Shown: in pieces, positions 47,020 through 57,937 of the stretch | How the letters are laid out: every line of letters begins with the position of its first letter | How positions within the stretch are numbered: the stretch's first letter is position 1 | Assembly (NCBI GenBank): GCA_009760855.2 | Contig: WPIO01000005.1 | Coordinates: 10,374,501-10,438,500 of the forward strand | DNA length: 64,000 bases | Direction: 5' to 3' | DNA from: Cristatella mucedo | Taxonomy: Eukaryota; Bryozoa; Phylactolaemata; Cristatellidae | The notes under the pieces: generated by a model | The model's database searches: none | Told to the model about the DNA's origin: nothing | Seen by the model: the letters and a program-made list of their open reading frames with translations, nothing else | Translations under genes and position numbers: made by a program

Positions 47020-48256
47020 CTTATTTTTTAAAGACCTTAACCTGCTCGCCTTAACCGAAACAGGGCTAAAATCTGTAAGCTGCCCGACTATTAACGATGC
47101 AACACCGATAGGCTTCTTCTGCTTTCAAACGCGTAGATCACTCAAACTGAAGGTGTAGTCGCTATTTTTACATGTACGTCCTTCAATTTCAATCCGTTTG
47201 CGGTCCCCTCGAAGTAGTCTTTTGAATCTATTGTTTTTTGTTTACTCGACAACAAGCTACCGATTTTGGTGGTAGTATATCGTCCTCCAGGTACCAAGTT
47301 TTCCTTTACCTCAGATTTATCTGATCTCATTTCGAATCTGTGTGCAAGAAATCGATCCTTTCTCGTTACTGATGATTTCATCATTCATTTTGACAACTCA
47401 TCTGACGCTTTCTGCACCGAATTTCGTGCACTGACTGACTCATGGTCTCTTGTGGCTTATGTGCATGGCCCTACTCATATCAAGGGTCACACACGTGCCC
47501 AAACGTTCTCCTACATCTTCACGCTGTCATCACTAATTATTACCAAATTCTGCTTATCTGAACACTTAAAGATCTCATTCAGTTTACAATGTGTGCCCTC
47601 CTTGTCACCTAAAATCCTCTGTGAATGGCGAAACCTCAAGACTCTCGACATTGGTGCAGTCCGTGCAAAAATACCTGCTTCGCCTGTGCTGCTAAATCCC
47701 CATTCTGACATGTCATCATTGGTAGATAGCTACAACGGAAACTAGCCGACATACTCGAAGACTTTGCATCTCTTACTAAGCGAAATGTACGCCCTCGTCC
47801 CGACGGCCTAAGGTTTACCACAGAAACTTAACTGGCTAGGTCTACTAAGCGAATGCTTAATAAAGTATGCACAAAATCACGACTGACTCTCCGTCGGCAG
47901 GCAGGCGAGGACTTCTGAAAATCAAAGCAATTGATAATAGCAAAGGCCAAGTCTAGCTTGTATGAAAACATTGTCGAATCATAGACGCACAATCCAAAAA
48001 CGCTGGTGTCGATGACCAACCATCTCTTTAACCGCTACCAGGTTAGATCCTTACCTAGTGATCCCTGCGATGACCTAGCTGTTCGCTTCTATAGCTTCTT
48101 TTTCAAAATATAGGCGAGATTATGAAGTCCATCAACAAGAATGGCGCCATTCCTCTGGAATTGTGTCCATCAATTCCATATCTACGTGCCTAGAGAGCGA
48201 TCGAGTTATCTGATGGCGCTATATCACACGTATCGTAATTATATTTATTATTAAAA
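47020..48256 (+). mobile_element. LINE-A copy L, EN plus linker joined to the 3' tail
   Basis: Plus-strand EN (about 47030-47640) and linker (about 47640-48170, with ENIVES, TNHLFNRYQVRSLPSDPCDD-like reading) run directly into the family terminus (GTGCCTAGAGAGCGATCGAG at about 48188, GGCGCTATATCACACG, (ATT)n-like tail). The whole RT region is missing. Confidence 0.8.
47266..47745 (+). pseudogene. LINE-A AP-type endonuclease, C-terminal part, altered active site
   Basis: A 159-residue open frame including VYRPPG (47278-47292), FRALTDSWSLVAYVHGPTHI and FSLQCVPSLSPKILCEW. The expected GDFN active-site motif reads DDFI (47371-47382), so both the conserved Gly and Asn are lost. The N-terminal EN part is in another frame upstream (ALTETGLKS, NDATPIGF at about 47050-47120). 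Confidence 0.82.
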
Positions 48257-48721
48257 TAAAAGTGAATAATTTTCTGGCTAAACGCACGATTGTCATCCTG
48301 CATTGGTTTGAGAGGTTTTAGCAAAGTGGTGCACCGGGTGGTAAAATGTTTGGGCTATGGTTGCCAAGGAGAGCTTTCCTAAAGTATTCAAGGATATACA
48401 CTATTTTCCGGCAGTGCAGTCACAACTGTTCGCAAGTTTAGTTAAATGCATGTGAAAATGTCATCGAGCTGAGAGGCCGTTTCGCCAGTTTCGATAGCTT
48501 AGCGATGATACGACGTATAGTCACATAGGTTTCTAGGATTCGGCAAAGATCGACCTTGACCTGTCTGTAGCAGCCAATCATTGAAAAATAAGGTGCTTTA
48601 GTTGGCTTGCCATCCCTTCGGTTGGACATAGGTTTGGACATAGCCTGCACCAGCACTCGCAGGCCATGCTGCCCCATGCTGTGAACAAAACGATGATTAT
48701 TAACTGGGATTGACTTTTGCA
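48257..48721. other. No gene seen
   Basis: No recognised feature. It ends at a possible splice acceptor (TTTTGCAG, 48714-48721). Confidence 0.4.
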
Positions 48722-49078
48722 GCACTTAATGGATGCAACGATGGCACATATTGGCAGTACTTTACAGGTGGTCTTCCATATAATCTGTTGCTCGACGAAT
48801 TTATGACAACACCCATTTTATTGCTGATTTCCTTCTATAATTTACAAAGGCTAGTCATAAAACTAATGCCTTTCGATCCAGCAACTGCAGCTGCAGGCTT
48901 TAGAGATGGTCAAATTAATTCAAGACCCTGCACAGCTGAAGGACAAGACTTGATGATAGCCTCCTCCTATAATCATTATCGACTAGGTATACAGGCAATG
49001 ACTTATGTTAGAGACAAATATTCGTTGGCTGTAGAGACATTCAAAGTAATTCTCAACCCTGCACTGTTGAAGCACTAG
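48722..49078 (+). CDS. Orphan open frame, possible terminal exon
   Basis: About 118 codons without a stop in fairly AT-rich DNA, directly after a pyrimidine-rich TTTTGCAG acceptor-like site. The translation (LNGCNDGTYWQYFTGGLPYN, then a hydrophobic stretch and a mixed region ending NPALLKH) looks protein-like but matches no family I know. No upstream exon was identified. It could be a chance frame. Confidence 0.22.
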   Translation, partial: ALNGCNDGTYWQYFTGGLPYNLLLDEFMTTPILLLISFYNLQRLVIKLMPFDPATAAAGFRDGQINSRPCTAEGQDLMIASSYNHYRLGIQAMTYVRDKYSLAVETFKVILNPALLKH

Positions 49079-49299
49079 ACTTACGCATTTTTTTAGTATC
49101 CAATCTGAAGCGCCCGATACGTGGTCCAAGCAAGCGCAAGTACAAATGGCAATGTTTGCTCTAGGCTTCGTCGACAACAGACAGCTGCTTGATGCAGCTG
49201 CTTTGGCTTGTTGTCACTATGTATCGTTATTATTGATGTGCTATTATTATTATTATTACTTATTGTTTTGAGTCCCCAACCAGTTAAGAGAAACAGGAA

Positions 49300-50750
49300 C
49301 TTTAGCACGATGTCGCCTGTGATTCAATCCTTTCCGGCATCATGATTGCCAATCTTACTTTCAGCTGCCAGGCCTACGACATCTGCTTGCACCGTTGGGG
49401 AGGAACTGGCCGAAGTTGCATGCACACCGAGTGGCTCTACATTCGATCCGGACCTGTTTGCATTAAGTTCATTCGTGTCCAACTTGAATGCGATAAGATT
49501 AGCTGGGGGGCTGTTGGCATAAATGTGATAGGCGATGCGCAAGCTAATAGGCATGGGTCCAGCAGCCAACAGCCCTGGCCCCTGCTGGACCGACCTGAAT
49601 GGGTCGGCCAGGCGACCGAGCCGCCTGCCACTCCCTTAGCCTTCCTATTACTGGCTCCATTTCGAAAGGTCGAGGTCGTTCACATTCTCGGCATAATCCC
49701 GGTCTCGATTACGACTCGAAAGGATCTGGCTAGATGACGAACGGCACCAAGGACCGAGGGTGCAGCTCCTGTCTCACGGGTCGAGCATGTCACAATTCGA
49801 GTGCCCAAACCTTGCCAAATGGTGAGCTACCGTAGCCGTTACCTCTGGCATTTGAATAGCCTCTTCTTTATCTGCTATCGGCTTAACCTAGCAGAAAATT
49901 GAGCACCTCTTCTCCTCGACAAGCTGACAGTATTTTTTTTTATTTAAATGTCGTCTGCATGGAGCTTGTTGAGCTTGTTTCGCACGCGTGCACAGCTGCT
50001 ACATTAGGGTTCAACGAATGGTCAGTTTGCAGTGTTGTTTATGCCAGCGAGTTCGAAGTGAACGCCAGTTCGGCCGGCTGGTCTGTCTCAGCAAGCCGAA
50101 CTGGTCAAGGGAGAGCCACGGCTGAGTGCAGCTCGCTCGAACCAGCAGCAGCAGCAGCCACTTGGCAGCTGCTGCCGCTGGTAAATGAGGCTGCCCTGGC
50201 AGGGTCGCCGGCCGGTCGATGGTGGGTGCATGCGACATGCACTGGCATGAGCTGGCATGTCGAGCGAGCGACTTGCTGCCTCCCTGCCTGCCTGCCATGG
50301 CCGACGGGCCGTTGGGCAGGGAGCAGGGAGCAGGCGGACTGGGCCGACTAGCCACCAGGTGACATGACGGAGGCCTCCGGTAGAAAAGGGTGCCATTCTG
50401 GCAACGGCAACCGACCAGCAGTCGGCTGGTGGTTCTGGTCGGCAGACATTGGGAGAGGGACGACATTCGGCTGGAGCTGATGGGGGCAGGCAGCTGGCTG
50501 GTGTTGGAAGGAAGCTGCTTCTGGCTGCTGCTACTGCTGCTGCTGCTAGGGTGTAGGAAGCCGGGTCAGGGGGTCAGGGGTCAGATGAAGCAGCAGGATC
50601 AGGGCACATGACCGGCCGAGAACACATATAGAGCTAGCAGAGGTGCCAGCCAGTGCTGTCAGGGTTCGAATGTGAGTAGGCCGCCCAATAAAATCCCGAA
50701 AATCAGTGGTCAGCTTGCTCTGAAGCAAAATCCAAAGCTGGAACGGTGAG
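49300..50750. other. GC-rich stretch with CAG/CTG and CCTG runs
   Basis: Long overlapping frames on both strands (49342-49737 +, 49899-50351 +, 50466-50011 -) reflect high GC. Short simple repeats include (CAG)n at about 50143-50156, CCTGCCTGCCTGCC at about 50282-50297 and (CTG)n near 50520-50545. No domain is recognised. A promoter-proximal or exonic region of an unidentified gene is possible. Confidence 0.35.
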
Positions 50751-51217
50751 TTGCTGCTGCACTGTGTCTGAGGATTAACGACTTCGGATACATAACCAGC
50801 TGTGGCCAGACAACCAAGTCAGCCACTGCCATTTTCAAACTGACTGCATCTTTCCTGGTAACCCTCTCATTTCGAGGTTGCACCTGTTATTGGGAAGCAA
50901 ACCGGCTAAGCCTCGACTGAGCTGCTAAACCACTAGTGCACAGCTAAATAGCCTGCCAAGTTCAGCTTAGCACCGACTCTGTGAGTACCTGCCCAGTGTT
51001 TCGGTGCCCGGCAGGACAGTGCCTACACAACTCCTGGAGGAGGCACTGGTGCAATGTTGGAAACTTCAAAGGAGTACGACAGTGCCTAAACCCCCCAATT
51101 ACAGCAGGTCGCAAATCCTTTCAGTCTGGCTTCATGGGGCTTGTTGCTGACTGGTAAACAATTAGATACACAATAGATAATTCAATGGTGTCATGTGTAC
51201 TAAATAATAAATAAACA
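50751..51217. other. No gene seen
   Basis: No recognised feature. Confidence 0.45.
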
Positions 51218-51377
51218 CTAGCTGATTCTACAGCCTCATCTGTATAGCAGCAGAAGAGACGTAACAGCTATCACCACAAGTTGCAGATGGCAATATGGGA
51301 TCGCCCCTGCGAGATTCGAACCCACGACCTCGGTTGTAAAAAGCCAGCACTTTAACTACTGGGCTATCGCGGCCCAC
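51218..51377 (-). mobile_element. tRNA-derived SINE, copy S4
   Basis: Tail CTAGCTGATTCTACAGCC at 51218, body GAAGAGACGTAACAGCTATC (about 51253), B box complement GATTCGAACCC (51311-51321), and head ending GGGCTATCGCGGCCCAC (51361-51377). The inter-box palindrome is disrupted: only one arm (CACGACCTCGG) is kept. Confidence 0.85.
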
Positions 51378-51526
51378 AGTACTGCAATATAAAAGCACTA
51401 GCAGCCTAAAGTCCAGTTTACAGACGGCAATAAGACACTGTCAGCTGAATAACTCGATCCTGCGACTTGGATCTTGAAGCCAAGAAGCTTGGCACTGTGC
51501 AAAAACCCAGTGTCCCCACCTTAATT

Positions 51527-51603
51527 AATTGTAAAGAGCCTAGAAAGAGATTAAGTTCTCTGAGGGCACTTTATCAAGTACATTATTATTATTATTATTA
51601 ATT
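51527..51603 (+). mobile_element. LINE-A 3' tail fragment
   Basis: TTGTAAAGAGCCTAGAAAGA, GAGGGCACTTTATCAAGTAC and (ATT)n, 75 bases in all. It runs through ATTAATTAAT into the inverted tail of the next copy. Confidence 0.88.
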
Positions 51604-51605
51604 AA

Positions 51606-52330
51606 TTAATAATAATAACAATAATAATACATTTGTAAAGCACCCTCAGAGAAACGAATCTCTTCCTAGGCATTTTTAAAATGCTATACAGAAAGCATTA
51701 CAAAATGATTGGAGGTAACACCCACAAGCAGCAGGCACAGTATAGGCATGCACAACCACACGAAGAACGAACCGCAGACTCACTAAATGCTGATAAAAGA
51801 TGCGTTTTAAGCTTCTTTTTAAATGACATGTCAGGGGACATTTGGACTTGCGTTGGGTGTGAGCTCCAGACTTTAGGGGCATACAAACTAAAGGCGAGCT
51901 CTCCAAAGATTTTGAGGCTCGTAAAAGGTAGAGCCAAACGATTCGAATCGGAACAGTGGGTGCTACTACTCTTGCCCTGGTGGTGGAGGAGCAGTTCTGA
52001 TAAGTAGGCTGGAGCCAGAGAATGTGAAGAGACCTAGAAGTAAATGACAGAACCTCGAATTCGATACTCTGCCTGATTGTGAGTCAGTGCAGGTCGGTGA
52101 GAAGTGGTGTGATGTGGCAATTAAGATGCTCACGACAGACAAGCCTAGCTGCAGAGTTTTGCACCAACTGTAAGCGACTGATTGCACATGCTTGTATGCC
52201 AGCAAGCAGTGAGTTACAGGAGTCAAGACAGGATGTCACAAATGCATGGACCAACTTAGATGTGGTGTCCCTATCTAAACAAGCCCGAATTCTAAATAAG
52301 CACCTGATTGCACAAGCCGGCAGATAAGCA
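51606..52330 (-). mobile_element. LINE-A 3' copy, tail to tail with the preceding fragment
   Basis: (AAT)n, CATTTGTAAAGCACCCTCAG at 51632, a 3' UTR shorter than in most copies, then the C-terminal ORF (frames 51937-51698 and 52226-51966), truncated near 52330. A frameshift around 51950 separates SSLLIRTAPPPPGQE-type sequence from ALPFTSLKIFGELAF. Confidence 0.87.
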
Positions 52331-53147
52331 AATCATAGTGACCCTGCACCTGCTTCATAGCATGCTGTTTCAAAAATCAAGGAAATACAATTTAGAAAGG
52401 GTGAACAGGTGGAGATTTCAGCGATAAAGTCAACATCGCAGCTCCGAAACACCAGCCAAGTCTACGGTTGGAAAGAGACTGCTTTAGCAAATTCGAGGAT
52501 TGTTAGGCAAGCCACCGGGAAGCAACGTCAGCTGCCTATCTTAGATGCTGCCGTTGAGTAGTGCTTACAACTCTACTTCGAAGGTGATCCTGTCGGCATG
52601 TACTCCATTGAGGTCTCTTTTGATGCTTGAGTTATAAATGACCTCATATGAACAACATATGACAGCCTAGTGCTGACTCGTATCAAATTTGAGGTGGCCA
52701 CTTGCAACTGGCAGTGATTCATTTCTTCACAGAGTCACTTACGATTAAATTCAGTTCACCAGTTCTTTTGATTGGACAACCTACCAATCATGGCGTCGAT
52801 GGGGCCCTACATCGCAACTCTGGCAGTAATTGTTGAAAGAATGTGGTAGCTGTGCTCTTACCTGACTCAAGCACATGTAAACGATCAAAATAAGCAAGCG
52901 CCCCAGGTGCACATCCTATGACCAAGATAATCTCTTATCTATTGGGGCAGAGAGGCAACATCCCTGGGAATCGCAAGCCAGCATACACTAGATAACAGCT
53001 GATCAGGCTCTGACACTTGACTGCACCTTGACCCAGACCTCAGGTGACTCTTTGGACCGGTATCACATACAGGTACATAGTTGAAGCACAAAAGTGACGG
53101 CACAGCCTGCTGCCAACCAGGCAACAAACACATGCTACGTGATACTG
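52331..53147. other. No gene seen
   Basis: The minus-strand frame at 52939-53187 runs into the SINE and has no domain. Confidence 0.45.
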
Positions 53148-53306
53148 ACTGACTTAGCTCAAGGGTCGATGAGAGCGTCCTCTCCACGACCCCGGTCGTG
53201 GAATTGAGTCTTGCAGTGGACGATTTATTACTGTTCAGTGCCAGCAGTGGTGATAGCTGTCAGGCTTTGCTGCTGCTTTACAAATGAGGCTGTTGAATCA
53301 GCCAAC
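53148..53306 (+). mobile_element. tRNA-derived SINE, copy S5, diverged head
   Basis: Head with GACTTAGCTCAAGGGTCGAT, a compact perfect palindrome CCACGACC-CC-GGTCGTGG (53184-53201), a decayed B box, body TGGTGATAGCTGTCAGGCTT and tail GAGGCTGTTGAATCAGCCAA. It is a full-length but substituted copy. Confidence 0.75.
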
Positions 53307-53319
53307 TTTTTTTATAACG

Positions 53320-53860
53320 TGAGGTAGCTCTGCAGAGAATGCATGTCTCGATCGTCTTTGGATCCCCATCATTCAACGAATGGAGTTCAACATCCTCAGT
53401 CTGGCTCACAGCTCCCTGCACTTGCTTGCACCAGCCGACCAATACTGTTCGGTAGACACCGAAAGTCGTAAACTAGCTTCCAGCTACTGTCCCTAACTGC
53501 ACTGACTTTGTGCTAGCTAAGTCTCAGCAAAAGGGGCATCTGTTCTGCCTAAGCATTTACTTTTCGCCAGTGAACTTGTCTTTTTTGTTCCTGAACTCGC
53601 TTTGGGGATCAGTGCATGATTTATTGCATGTTAGTACCCAGAGGTCCAATTAACCAGTGCCCGGACTGTCTTCGAGTGTGCTTTTGTATGCCGGTCTAAG
53701 CATGGTATTTGCTTGCTTTTCAATTCGTTTCTAAGCTTTAAAACCATCCATATCATTAACTCATACCTATCGCTTCTTTAGCAGCAAGTTGTCAAGTGGC
53801 TGAATAGAGACTCGGTTCTTTTTTAAGGTGTTATTCAAACAACCTATTATTAATATTATA
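53320..53860 (+). mobile_element. LINE-C, C-terminal and 3' UTR remnant
   Basis: A frame near 53345-53440 reads IPIIQRMEFNILSLAHSSLH-like sequence, corresponding to the LPVKQRIDFKVLSLTFRSLH region of LINE-A but clearly diverged. The end is AGTGGCTGAATAGAGACTCG, AGGTGTTATTCAAACAACCT and ATTATTAATATT. The 5' flank GAGGTAGCTCTGCAG recurs at 53936 in a second fragment. I treat it as a separate L2-type family or an old LINE-A subfamily. Confidence 0.55.
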
Positions 53861-53869
53861 CAAAATATA

Positions 53870-55078
53870 TTATATGATACTCAACTGTATCTATCGTTTA
53901 AACCGTCAGAGTCTGCTCCGGGGATTGATAAACCTGAGGTAGCTCTGCAGTGAATACATATCTGGAGCCTCACTGGCTCCCGATCAAGCATAAAGTCGAT
54001 TTAAAGATCCTGTCTGACTAACACCTCCTTTCACTTGATTGTGCTAACCTACCTATCCAACCACATTGCCCCTAAAGTGTGCTCTCCCGTCACCGTCTCC
54101 ACAGCATTCAGTCATCTTGTTATTCCTCGAATCACGAATGCATTCCTTGCAGACATTCAATGCTGGATGTCGGCAAATTTCCTTACAGTGAACGAAGATA
54201 AACCACACTGCTAGTTATTCGACACCCTAATCGTGTGGCTGGACTAGAAGCCTCCGCTCTTCTAATAGGCGATGCTGTTGTGCGACCATCAGTGTGTGCT
54301 CAAAATTTAAGTGTCTTTGAAAGTTGCACATACAATTCTGCCTCCACAAATAGCCATCACGTCTAATCCTTATCTAAAAAACGAGAGTATCTACCCACGA
54401 TAGGTTGCACTTTTTTCTAACTAGCTCCATGGTTCTGCCGAGCCTAGATTATTGCAATTCCAATTTTGCTGGGCTAACAAAAAAGCCACAAGGCTGGTGA
54501 TGGATATGGCTGCAATGAATGTAGTGTTAAACAAATCCCAGAAGTGTGAAAATCTCTCGATTACTGAAGGAGCTTCGACGGCTTCCGGTTTATCAGCTGA
54601 TACAGAGCAAAGCTCTGAAACTGACTCGAAAGGCTCACCAAAGCTTGGCTCCTTCATACCTAGCACAGCTGCTGCACCAGTTCAGTCTCTTTGTACCCTC
54701 AAGTCATCTATGGACAATAAATTAGCAGTTCCATTCCTCTACTTAAAGACCGTTGACGACAAAGCTTTTGCTCAGCAGAACCTAGACTGTGGAGATCACT
54801 TCTACAATTCTTACCAAATGGCAACTACTCGCCTGCTGCCGACTGTGGCACATCCTTTCCAGCCGTCCTGAGCTGGTAATTCCATGCTACTCATTACTTC
54901 AACTGCCCTCCTGGCTCAGCTATGCTTCTCAGTTTCTCTTTGTTGCATGAGATAAAGTCTGTTGGCAACCTCAAGAGTATTGAAAGACGGTTTGGCTTAA
55001 AGTGTGCTGTAGAAAACTCTACAGCGTTAGACTCACTTAGTCTTTCTGATGTTGTGGAGTGCTAGACACAGATAAACT
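53870..55078 (+). mobile_element. LINE-B copy interrupted by a LINE-C fragment
   Basis: Starts within the YADD block (GATACTCAACTGTATCTATC = DTQLYLS, then FKPSES) and breaks near 53928. It resumes at about 54138 with NAFLADIQCWMSANFL and continues through IGDAVVRPSVCAQNLSV to the C-terminal region and a decayed 3' end near 55078. The open frame 54452-54871 retains LKSSMDNKLAVPFLYLKTVDDKAF. Frameshifts and stops are frequent. Confidence 0.8.
53928..54135 (+). mobile_element. LINE-C fragment inside LINE-B
   Basis: Contains GAGGTAGCTCTGCAGTGAAT (53935), shared with 53321, and a CACTGGCTCCCGATCAAGCA block (LHWLPIKHKVDLKILS reading). It fills a gap in the LINE-B sequence. Confidence 0.55.
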
Positions 55079-57069
55079 ACACAACATTCCATTACATCAC
55101 ATATGATCAGTAAGATAATTGCAATGCTAAGTATAGTATATGCAGCATCTCCATAACCTCACCGATGTGAGGACACGTCAGCTGACGAAATGTAAGCTGG
55201 TGCATTAAAAACATGTTTCTCAAGTGTGGTTTTCTTTGGAACGTATGATGTCAGACTACACTTGCAACGAAGATGCAAGTGCCATTAAAAGTTCTAGACA
55301 GAAAGACATGCCCAACGAAATGCAGGCAGACTGCAAGAACTGATAAGAGCCAATGGCTGCCATGTCACTTAAACCATGATGCTGCACCGTCCCCAAAGCT
55401 CGGTTGCTGGTGGTCACAAATAACCACCCACAACATCTTGAGAGAGCATCTCTTTCGCGACGAAGGTCACCAGCAGATGCTTCCTCATACTTCAATTACG
55501 CCAATGGGCTCCAGTTTAATTTTCGTCTAAACCACGAACGGCAAGTACTTCGATGGTCATTTTCAATTCTCTCGTTGGCATCAATATCAAGGTGGCACAT
55601 TGCACTACCTGAAGTCGGTCGCCTGCTGCCACGGCTTGTACGACGGAGCTTTGTACTTTGTATGCAAAGGCCGGCAACGGATCAACTCCGGGTGTCCAGC
55701 TCCTTACTTGTCTGCGCATAGCACTCCATCATCTTGGATCGAACAGATTCGGTCAGTTGGGTAACATCCGATGCTCCAAGGCCCACTGTATCCACTGGAT
55801 CCAGAACAGATATTATAATCTTCCCTGAAGAAAAAGAGATCAAACCAAGCCAATAAGTGACATTTTGGAAAAAAGTAAAAGAAAAAAGTGATGGCAGCCG
55901 ATGGCTCGCACAAATGAGTGAGCTGGCAACCTAAGCATTAGAACATCTAGCACCGACTCTGTGCTCTCTTAGCCACAATGAGCAGCGACAAACGTCAAGA
56001 CCACGTGCAAGATGCAGAAAAAGACAGCTGCTACAGAGCAGTTGCCAGCTTGCACATATGGCTGGCGCAAGTCATGGTTCTGTCCTGTAGTAGGAATGAG
56101 TCAGTTTGCGAAACATTTTTTTGTTCGTCGTCGGATGGAAGAAAGCAGGGTCTATTTTGCAAAAAGTCTTCCCAGCACAACTACTCTCTTCTGAGCTGAT
56201 GCAGCTAGCCACTAGTCACCATAGTTTGGGTTATTGCTTTACCACACACAGCGAACAGAGGCATCGCTAATATCCAAAGTAGCTATTACTACAGCCACTG
56301 CCTCATTACTGAGTCACAGCTTTGGAAGTACCAAGTACAACTAGATAAGGAAGGAGCAATGAGGAGATCCCTTAGCGAAAACTCCAGGCATCGATGAGAC
56401 CTTGACATTAAAGTAACGCGCCACACAGTGACTGTCACGGCATAGCTGATCTCTGAATTGCAGAGCTCGGGCAGCTCATCTGCGACCGCGTCCACAGTAA
56501 CTCCTCCGGGCTCTAGTGGTCACGTTGCCAGGCACTGACCACACATCATCTATCACTCTGACTGCTCTTCTCACTCAGTTCAGAAGCTCTGGATGATGCC
56601 AGAGCCAGGCAGAACTGCTGGCTGCCGGCTGAGGTCACCAACCAGTTCTGTTTGCTCACTTATTTCTGTAACCGTGGACAGTTTCACCATGACCATGCAC
56701 GATCCATTAGCTTGGGGATACTACAGTGAACGATATAAAACTAACCAAGTAAGAGGCAGAGCAAAACGGTGACGCGGTAGCTGCTACGCTGCACCCTACG
56801 CTGTCACAGACTACCCATCTAGTTGCGTTACATCCTTGCAGACGGCAACCATACTGACTGCTATTTCTTCATTGAAATACTGCCAACGCTATGCTTGAGG
56901 TAGTGTCAAAGCAAGAATTGATGGAGTGCCTCATGAGCATTTGGTCAAGTAAAATCCTGTGCCCATGCGCCGACCAGATTATCTGTCTAAGCTCCAACCC
57001 GGCCTAGAGGGGATGGCCCAGCTCGCTCCAGACCCCATCCAGGCTTAGGGGGCAGTTGCTCTCTAGAAC
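55079..57069. other. No gene seen
   Basis: Several short frames on both strands without domains, for example 55404-55721 + and 55704-55913 -. No recognised repeat. Confidence 0.4.
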
Positions 57070-57830
57070 CTACAGACTGATGTCAGGTGGTGCGACAGAG
57101 CCGACAATAGATGAGCAAGGGGACTAAATAGGTGCAAGCGAATCCTTGATAGAGAGGTGGTGAAGCTCAGACAGAAGTGGTGAGATGGGTATCTCCAGCG
57201 ATGCAGCTTCTAACGGATCAGTGGAGCTGCTGGGTTTTGCACCAATGGCAGATGCTTAAGGTCACAGGCCAGAGGTCCAAAATAAAGGAAATCGCAGTAA
57301 TCTAGATGCATTATTACAAAAGCATGAACTAGTGGCTGGCAATTTGGTTGTCCAAGCCTGCTCGGCTTTGGGCTATATGTTCCATTGCCGAAAGTAGGCC
57401 GACTTGACAGTGGTGGCGATGTGCTCATACAATGACAAGCCATTTTGGAATAGCAAATCCAAGCAGAGTGCAGATGTCAATGGAGTGATGCTAGGGAAAC
57501 TAATCTTAAGGGTGAGATTCTGAAACTTTAGGCTGCCACTAGACTACTTTCGAATACCTACTAGGTTAGTCTTATCGTCGTTAAGCTTCAGGGAGCTAGT
57601 GGCAATTCAAATGCTAAACATACAGGTTTCGAGGGAATTAAGCAAGTCAGATGCGTAGCAGAAGGCTGAGAAGGATCGGAGGATGAGTGTCGCCGACATA
57701 GAAATGAAAGCAGGGATTGTGTTTGGCGATGACATCGGCTAAAAGGAAACTAAAGACAAAGAAAAGAATCGGACCCAAGGCCAAACACTGAGGCACCTCA
57801 TACTTTAAGGGCTAGTAGGGCAACCGACAG
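57070..57830 (-). mobile_element. Diverged L2-type LINE remnant (LINE-C or old LINE-A)
   Basis: Minus-strand reading gives FHFYVGDTH-type sequence (YADD decayed, about 57695), a DDKTN-like block (about 57575), then LVHAFVIMHLDYCDFLYFGP and LPLVQNPAAPLIR (57443-57210), corresponding to LVHAFVTSRLDFCNSLL and LQLVQ in LINE-A. Identity to LINE-A is clearly lower than among the LINE-A copies. Confidence 0.65.
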
Positions 57831-57937
57831 CCATTTTACAAACCCTAAGGTACCCTGTATATTAGAGCTTCTACAGATTATCGAAAGTCATTTGCATCTA
57901 CATGCAGGCATTTCTTATTAAGGTACAATATAACGAA

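Noticed and set aside
50011-50466. 151-residue minus-strand frame and overlapping plus-strand frame 49899-50351
   Set aside because: Both are open because the region is GC-rich; low-complexity composition and no recognised domain.
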